Source: a virus | Direction: 5' to 3' (one strand) | DNA length: 44,703 nucleotides | IMG/VR virus record: IMGVR_UViG_3300045452_000083 | Coordinates: 1-44,703 of that record | Part shown: one piece after another, positions 39,852-44,703 of the stretch | How positions within the stretch are numbered: position 1 is the stretch's first letter | Layout of the letters: every line of letters starts with the position of its first letter | The notes under the pieces: generated by a model | Databases searched by the model: none | Told to the model about the DNA's origin: nothing | Seen by the model: the letters and a program-made list of their open reading frames with translations, nothing else | Translations under genes and position numbers: made by a program

Positions 39852-41392
39852 TGGCCAATACCCTGCGTATCAAGCGCCGGGCCGCAGGCGGTGCGGCCGG
39901 GGCTCCGGCATCGCTTGCGAATGCCGAGCTCGCATTCAACGAGCAGGACAACACCCTCTACTACGGCACCGGCACCGGGGGTGCTGGCGGAACAGCGACC
40001 TCGGTCATCGCCATCGGCGGCCCGGGTGCCTTCGTCGGGCTCTCGGGCGACCAGACCATCGCCGGGATCAAGACCTTCTCGAGCACGATTGCAGGTTCGA
40101 TCTCGGGCAATGCCGGGACCGCCACCGCGCTGGCAACCACGCGTTCGCTCGGCCTGTCCGGCGATGTGACTGGTTCCGCATCGTTCAACGGCACCGCCAA
40201 TGCGACCATTACCGCTACCCTGGCGAACAGCGGCGTCACCGCTGGCTCCTATGGTTCTGCCACGCAGGTCGGTCAGGTCACGGTCGATGCGAAAGGGCGC
40301 GTGACCGCCGCCAGCAACGTCGCGATCATGTTCCCGGTGACTTCGGTGGCTGGTCGTACCGGTGCCATCACGCTCTCGACCAGCGACGTCTCTGAAGGCA
40401 CCAACCTCTATTTCACCGATGCCCGGGTGCGCGCCAACCGGCTCGACCAGCTGGCTGCACCTACCGCTGCGGTGGACTACAACAGTCAGCGCATCACAGG
40501 TCTTGCTGACCCGACGGCTGCCCAGGACGCAGCCACCAAGAACTACGTCGATCTGACCGTCCAGGGGCTCGATCCCAAGGCTTCGGTGAAAGCCGCATCG
40601 ACTGCCAATATAGCTTCGCTGTCTGGCACCATGACGATCGACGGCGTGGCGCTAGTGGCAGGCGACCGCGTGCTGGTGAAGGACCAGACCACGCCGTCCC
40701 AGAATGGCGTCTATGTCGTTGCCTCTGGCGCCTGGGCGCGGGCGATCGATCTCTCAACCTGGGACGAGCATGTCTCGGCGTACCTGTTTGTCGAACAGGG
40801 TGCCGTGAACGCCGACGTCGGCTACCTCTGCACGGTTGATGCGGGCGGCACGCTGGGCACAACAGCTATCACCTTCGTCCAGTTCAACGGCGCCGGACAG
40901 ATCGTCGCGGGTAATGGCCTCACCAAGACCGGCAACACGATCGACGTGGGGGCTGGCACAGGCATTGCCGTCGCCGCTGACGCTGTCGCACTGACCGGTC
41001 AGGCGCTGGCGCTCCACAACCTTGGCACCAACGGGATTATCGCCCGCACGGCCGCTGGGACTGTGGCAGCGCGCACGCTGACGGCCGGTTCGACCAAGAT
41101 CGCAGTCACCAATGGCGATGGTGTGGCGGGCAACCCTACCGTCGATGTCAACGAAGCCAACCTGACGCTGGGCAATATCGGCGGCACGCTCGGCGTGGCC
41201 AAGGGCGGCTCGGGCGCGACCACACTTACTGGCTACCTCAAGGGCAACGGCACGGCGGCGTTCACGGCGTCTGCGACCATTCCCAATACTGACATTTCTG
41301 GCCTTGGCACCATGTCGACCCAGGCTGCGAGCAACGTCGCGATCACTGGTGGCTCGATCGATGGCGTGACGCTGGACGGTGGAACCTTCTGA
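39851..41392 (+). CDS. Long tail fibre protein
   Basis: The 513-aa protein has an N-terminal module [20 protein letters not shown] and [18 protein letters not shown] that resembles the start of Mtd-like and other phage adhesins. Repeated fibre-shaft motifs follow: [69 protein letters not shown] and [20 protein letters not shown]. These are hallmarks of trimeric beta-helical fibres. The last 40 residues give no closed tip domain. The neighbouring S74 protein shares its N-terminal and shaft motifs, so the two may assemble together or be alternatives. Confidence 0.85.
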   Translation: MANTLRIKRRAAGGAAGAPASLANAELAFNEQDNTLYYGTGTGGAGGTATSVIAIGGPGAFVGLSGDQTIAGIKTFSSTIAGSISGNAGTATALATTRSLGLSGDVTGSASFNGTANATITATLANSGVTAGSYGSATQVGQVTVDAKGRVTAASNVAIMFPVTSVAGRTGAITLSTSDVSEGTNLYFTDARVRANRLDQLAAPTAAVDYNSQRITGLADPTAAQDAATKNYVDLTVQGLDPKASVKAASTANIASLSGTMTIDGVALVAGDRVLVKDQTTPSQNGVYVVASGAWARAIDLSTWDEHVSAYLFVEQGAVNADVGYLCTVDAGGTLGTTAITFVQFNGAGQIVAGNGLTKTGNTIDVGAGTGIAVAADAVALTGQALALHNLGTNGIIARTAAGTVAARTLTAGSTKIAVTNGDGVAGNPTVDVNEANLTLGNIGGTLGVAKGGSGATTLTGYLKGNGTAAFTASATIPNTDISGLGTMSTQAASNVAITGGSIDGVTLDGGTF

Positions 41393-42252
41393 TGCCGAGC
41401 ACCATCCTGCTCAAACGATCCTCGATAGCCGCCAGCGTGCCTGCGGCGGCATCGCTGCAGTCGGGCGAACTTGCCGTCAATCTGGCTGACCAGAAGCTCT
41501 ATTCGAAGACCGCGAGCGGTACCGTCGTTCAGGTGGGCTTTGGCAATCTGACCTCGGCCATGGTGACGACCGCACTCGGCTTCACGCCCTACAATTCGAC
41601 CAACCCCAGCGGCTACATTACAGCCAGTGGGTCGATCACCGGCTCGTCAGGATCCTGCACCGGCAATGCCGCGACAGCGACCAGGTGGGCGACTGGGCGC
41701 ACCATTTCGCTGACCGGCGATGTGACCGGCACCAGCGCGGCATTTGACGGCTCGGCGGCTCTGTCATTTGCCGCAACACTGGCGAATAGCGGCGTGACGG
41801 CCGGAACCTATCTCAAGGTCACGGTCGATGCCAAAGGGCGGGTGACCGGCGCATCTGCGATGACGTCCGGCGATGTCACAGGGGCACTCGGGTACACGCC
41901 TGTCAACAAGGCCGGCGACAGCTTTACCGGCAGCATCTCCGTGTCTGGATCGATTACCGCGACCGGCGACATTACCGCTTATTCCGACGCCCGCCTGAAG
42001 ACTGACATCGAGACGATCACTGGCGCACTGGACCGGGTCCGCAAACTCCGTGGGGTGACCTTTAGTCGGCGCGACACAGGCAATCGCGGCGTTGGTCTTA
42101 TCGCCCAGGAGCTGGCAGCCATTGTGCCCGAGGCGGTCATGACCCATGAGGATGGCCTGCTGTCTGTCGCCTATGGCAATCTCGTCGGGGTACTGACCGA
42201 GGCCGTGAAGGACCTGGCCGACAAGGTCGATCGCCTCGAGGCCCAAGCATGA
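41392..42252 (+). CDS. Tail fibre with Peptidase_S74 self-cleaving chaperone domain
   Basis: The 286-aa protein begins with the same type of module as its neighbour (STILLKRSSIAASVPAAASL, QSGELAVNLADQKLYSK) and has shaft motifs LTGDVTGTSAAFDGSAAL and [15 protein letters not shown]. It ends in a C-terminal intramolecular chaperone domain (~196-286): YSDARLKTDIETITGALDRV with the Ser198-Asp199 cleavage pair, GVGLIAQELAAIVPEAV and YGNLVGVLTEAVKDLADKVD. S74 domains fold fibres as trimers and then cut themselves off. The catalytic Ser is present, so self-cleavage is expected. Confidence 0.9.
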   Translation: MPSTILLKRSSIAASVPAAASLQSGELAVNLADQKLYSKTASGTVVQVGFGNLTSAMVTTALGFTPYNSTNPSGYITASGSITGSSGSCTGNAATATRWATGRTISLTGDVTGTSAAFDGSAALSFAATLANSGVTAGTYLKVTVDAKGRVTGASAMTSGDVTGALGYTPVNKAGDSFTGSISVSGSITATGDITAYSDARLKTDIETITGALDRVRKLRGVTFSRRDTGNRGVGLIAQELAAIVPEAVMTHEDGLLSVAYGNLVGVLTEAVKDLADKVDRLEAQA

Positions 42253-43640
42253 CGCTGCAGAGTTCGGGGCCGATCTCGCTTGGCAACGTCGCCGTCGAAC
42301 TAGGCCGCACATCGACTACCACGACTTCACTCGGCGAGGCAGCCGTGCGGACGCTGGCTGGTGTCCCATCCGGGCCGGTCTCGCTCTCCAACCTCTACGG
42401 CAAGTCGAATGAGAGCTTCTGGTATGCGACCTTTGGCTCGACCGTGGTCAATTTTCTGATACTGGGCACGGACAGCAGCGGCAACATCTACGCCAGCGCC
42501 ACGAGCGCGGTCTTCAAATGGGACCGGGACGGCGCGCTCATCTGGGCCCGAAATGTCTCTGGGCCTTTCATCAATGGCGGCTGGATTGATGCCAGCGGGA
42601 ATGTCTACCTCGCTGGCGCCTACTACTCGAGCAACTACTATGGCTGGCTGGCCAAGCTCGACACCTCGGGAACCCTGCAATGGCAGCGCAGCCTCAACGG
42701 CTCGGGCCAGGAACTCTGGTACAATGCGGCGGTCGATGCGTCCGGCAGCGTCTATGTGGCCGGCTATTCAACATCGAGCGGTGGTTCCGGAAATGCCGAT
42801 GCGCTGATTGCCAAGTACAACAGCGCCGGCACCCTGCTGTGGCAGCGGTCGATTGGCGGCTCCGGCAACGAATATGCCAGCCAAATGGCCCTCAGCCCGG
42901 ACGGCAGCTTGCTGGTCCTTTCGGGCAACACCTCGACGTCGACTGCCGGAAATATCGACGCCCTGATCACCGTCATCAGCACGGCGACCCCGTCAGTCAG
43001 CTGGCAGCGGTCGATCGGGAGCGCGGGTTACGATTACGGCTATGGCGTTGCGGTAGACAGCAGCAACAACATCTACTGGCTCGCAGGCATCAACGGCACG
43101 CTGAGCCTGCTCAAGATCAGTTCTGGCGCTGTGATCCAGTGGCAGCTGTCCCTGCCTTCCAGCTACGGCAGTGGTTCGGTGAACCTCGGGCCCGACGGCA
43201 GCCTCCGGGTTTTTGCGCCGGTCTATGCCGGGGCGGACATCTATCAGTTTTCAACCGATGGCACCTTGTTGCTGGCCCGCACCGTCAGCCTGGACACGAG
43301 CAATGGCGCGAACTCTTTCAGCCTCACGGGTCTGGCGGTTAGCTCAACGGCCATGGTGTTCTCCATCTACACCATGATGGATTTCTCGCCCTACGGTTAC
43401 ATGGATCTGTGCGGCGCCGTCTTCAAAGTGCCAGTCGATGGTTCGAAGACCGGGACATGGTCAGTGGCTGGGGCCTCGACGCAGGGCGTAACCTACAGCG
43501 TCTCATCCCCCAGCATCGGCACCACCTTCTGGTCGCTGACCTTCCGCAGCTTCTCGTTGCTGAGCCGTTCCCTGACCGCGGGGACCCCATCCTACAGCTT
43601 TGCAGCCGGATCCTACACCAACACCACGATCGGGGTCTGA
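42249..43640 (+). CDS. Beta-propeller-like adhesin (SBBP/PQQ-type repeats)
   Basis: The 463-aa protein starts with a short fibre-type module (ISLGNVAVELGRTSTTTTSL, SLSNLYGKS). It continues as repeated ~50-residue units with the pattern D.SGN.Y..G.....D....K....G...W.R: DSSGNIYASATSAVFKWDRD, DASGNVYLAGAYYSSNYYGW, DASGSVYVAGYSTSSGGSGN, DSSNNIYWLAGINGTLSLLK. This is the SBBP/PQQ-like propeller repeat. A propeller at the end of a fibre cassette is likely the receptor-binding tip. The last third degenerates into Ser/Thr-rich strands. Confidence 0.75.
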   Translation: MTLQSSGPISLGNVAVELGRTSTTTTSLGEAAVRTLAGVPSGPVSLSNLYGKSNESFWYATFGSTVVNFLILGTDSSGNIYASATSAVFKWDRDGALIWARNVSGPFINGGWIDASGNVYLAGAYYSSNYYGWLAKLDTSGTLQWQRSLNGSGQELWYNAAVDASGSVYVAGYSTSSGGSGNADALIAKYNSAGTLLWQRSIGGSGNEYASQMALSPDGSLLVLSGNTSTSTAGNIDALITVISTATPSVSWQRSIGSAGYDYGYGVAVDSSNNIYWLAGINGTLSLLKISSGAVIQWQLSLPSSYGSGSVNLGPDGSLRVFAPVYAGADIYQFSTDGTLLLARTVSLDTSNGANSFSLTGLAVSSTAMVFSIYTMMDFSPYGYMDLCGAVFKVPVDGSKTGTWSVAGASTQGVTYSVSSPSIGTTFWSLTFRSFSLLSRSLTAGTPSYSFAAGSYTNTTIGV

Positions 43641-43643
43641 CCC

Positions 43644-44324
43644 ATGATTATTTCGCACGACCGCCAGACGCTGTTCATTGGCGTGCCAAAGAATGGTTCG
43701 CAGACGGCACGGGCCGTACTGGGTCAGATCGGGGTCGACCTGGTTGGCGAGCTAGGGCGGCATCCGACAGTGCCGGAAGCGATCAGGTTGGCTGAAGGGC
43801 TGTTCCCGGGCGAGACGATCGCGCCGACGGCGATCTACGCCTTCTGGCGGGATCCGGTTGAACGCTTCTGCTCGGCAGTCGAGTTCCACAAGCGCTGCCT
43901 GCCGAATTCGTTCATGCAGCTATTCTCGGATCGGTTTGTCGGCATCGAGCCACATCCACGATGGTTTGAGCCTGATCCCGAAGCAATCGCCCAAGATTTG
44001 CGCGCGGTGATCAAGAGCATCCCGCCACTGGACATCCTTGCGGCATTGCCGCCGCCGCCCGTTCCAGGTGTTTCGTCCCAGCCCCGGGGCGGCAATCTCA
44101 GTTTTTATCGGCTGCAGTCGGAGTGGCTAGATGATCCTCGAGTTACCGTGCTGCCCTTTGCAGACTATGAGGCCGGGCTGCGAGAGATTGTCGATTGGTT
44201 TGGCGGGGATGGTGTCTCGGTAGAGATACCCCAGATCAATGCCGCGGCAGGCCCGTTGCGCGAGCTGAGCATGGACGAAGCAGAATCGGTTCGTGCCTAC
44301 TATGCAGGAGATTTGCAGCTATAG
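43644..44324 (+). CDS. Sulfotransferase-like protein
   Basis: The 226-aa product opens with FIGVPKNGSQTARAVLGQIG, which matches the 5'-phosphosulfate loop (P-K-x-G-S/T-x-T) of PAPS-dependent sulfotransferases. It then has YAFWRDPVERFCSAVEF (RDPVERF, residues 69-75), the 3'-phosphate-binding RDPxxR motif with the correct spacing. The later part is less conserved. It would transfer sulfate from PAPS to a sugar or other acceptor in the cytoplasm. It lies four bases after the propeller gene and belongs to the late operon, which is unusual cargo for a phage. Confidence 0.8.
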   Translation: MIISHDRQTLFIGVPKNGSQTARAVLGQIGVDLVGELGRHPTVPEAIRLAEGLFPGETIAPTAIYAFWRDPVERFCSAVEFHKRCLPNSFMQLFSDRFVGIEPHPRWFEPDPEAIAQDLRAVIKSIPPLDILAALPPPPVPGVSSQPRGGNLSFYRLQSEWLDDPRVTVLPFADYEAGLREIVDWFGGDGVSVEIPQINAAAGPLRELSMDEAESVRAYYAGDLQL

Positions 44325-44331
44325 TTGGCAG

Positions 44332-44703
44332 ATGAACCGAGACGACGAAAAGCGCATTGCTGCCAAGATGGCGAAAACGCTCGCGATGATGTGCGTCCGC
44401 AACACCGGCCTCGAAACTCTGCATGCGGGCATAGTCCCGGTTACCCATGCAGGGGACTATTCGGACGTCCGCGTCATTGATGCCGATGGGCGCGAGATTG
44501 GATGGAATGCTGTCTCCCACCTCGACGACGATCAGATGCGCGCGCTGATGAAGGAAATCGTCAACCGGCTTTACACGTTCAACATCTCAATCGATGACCA
44601 TGAATTTCGCGATCGGGTTGATCGATGGGCCAGGATCGCCGACCGCTGGGACGAGCCTGATGAGGACATCGCCTTTTTCCAGAGATTGGCGGCGGAGGAC
44701 TGA
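44332..44703 (+). CDS. Conserved hypothetical protein at the window end
   Basis: ATG 44332 (MNRDDEKRIAAKMAKTLAMM) gives 123 aa; a start at 44293 would overlap the sulfotransferase gene. CVRNTGLETLHAG, GDYSDVRVIDADGREIGWNA and DDQMRALMKEIVNRLYTF are well-formed helical and beta blocks. I know similar small proteins from alphaproteobacterial islands, with no assigned function. It ends exactly at the window edge with TGA. It could be the first host-side gene or a last phage gene. Confidence 0.7.
   Translation: MNRDDEKRIAAKMAKTLAMMCVRNTGLETLHAGIVPVTHAGDYSDVRVIDADGREIGWNAVSHLDDDQMRALMKEIVNRLYTFNISIDDHEFRDRVDRWARIADRWDEPDEDIAFFQRLAAED

Noticed and set aside
39851-42252. Similar sequence segments in the two fibre genes, considered as template/variable repeats of a diversity-generating retroelement.
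   Set aside because: No reverse transcriptase gene or A-biased variable region is present; the similarity is ordinary fibre-shaft motif reuse.
1-44703. CRISPR array, toxin-antitoxin pair or restriction endonuclease partner for the methylase.
   Set aside because: No regular direct repeats with spacers, no recognisable toxin/antitoxin pair, and no restriction subunit next to 20387-21640 were seen.

Overview
The window is high-GC DNA in the style of an alphaproteobacterium, most likely a sphingomonad (Novosphingobium/Sphingobium type). The organism call is an inference from codon style and from recognisable families (DUF2924 plus serine recombinase, DUF6511, phage gene order); nothing in the window names the species. 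Positions 1-4800 are an accessory stretch with lower GC. The rest, about 4860 to the end, is a largely intact siphovirus-type prophage with an HK97-fold head.

Left flank (1-4800): remnants of three insertion sequences (IS66-like, IS3-like OrfA, and the left end of an IS21-like element with the first ~38 codons of istA) surround a two-gene minus-strand operon. The operon encodes an exported protein of unknown function and a TPR-secretin outer-membrane protein. A minus-strand hypothetical gene (4071-4796) follows.

Prophage left arm (4862-7225, minus strand): four genes whose ends overlap, encoding a small protein, a DUF2924 protein, a large serine recombinase (the probable integrase) and a small HTH protein. 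A ~330-bp control region (7226-7558) holds a nested palindrome over the -35 of a rightward promoter.

Early and replication genes (7559-18277, plus strand): an HTH protein, a Com-like zinc ribbon, a sigma-factor-like protein, a Sak4-type ATPase, a DUF669 protein, a PD-(D/E)XK nuclease, an SF2 helicase, a DUF6511 protein, a prim-pol primase/helicase, an AT-rich palindromic island, a RuvC-like resolvase and a DUF6378 protein. A middle segment (18278-21640) carries two HNH proteins, two small genes, an antisense tRNA with a CAT anticodon and a ParB-domain DNA methyltransferase.

Late genes (21637-44703, plus strand): terminase small and large subunits, portal, protease, capsid, connector genes, tail tube, a tail-chaperone pair joined by a -1 frameshift signal (AAATTTT), a 1375-aa tape measure, a short set of tail-tip/fibre genes, a lysis cassette (two small membrane proteins and a TIGR02594 lysin, with terminators), and then an adhesin cassette (collagen-like, long fibre, S74 self-cleaving fibre, beta-propeller-like protein). 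The window closes with a sulfotransferase-like gene and a conserved hypothetical gene. No CI/LexA-type repressor gene is recognisable and the right attachment site is not visible, so the right boundary may lie beyond the window.
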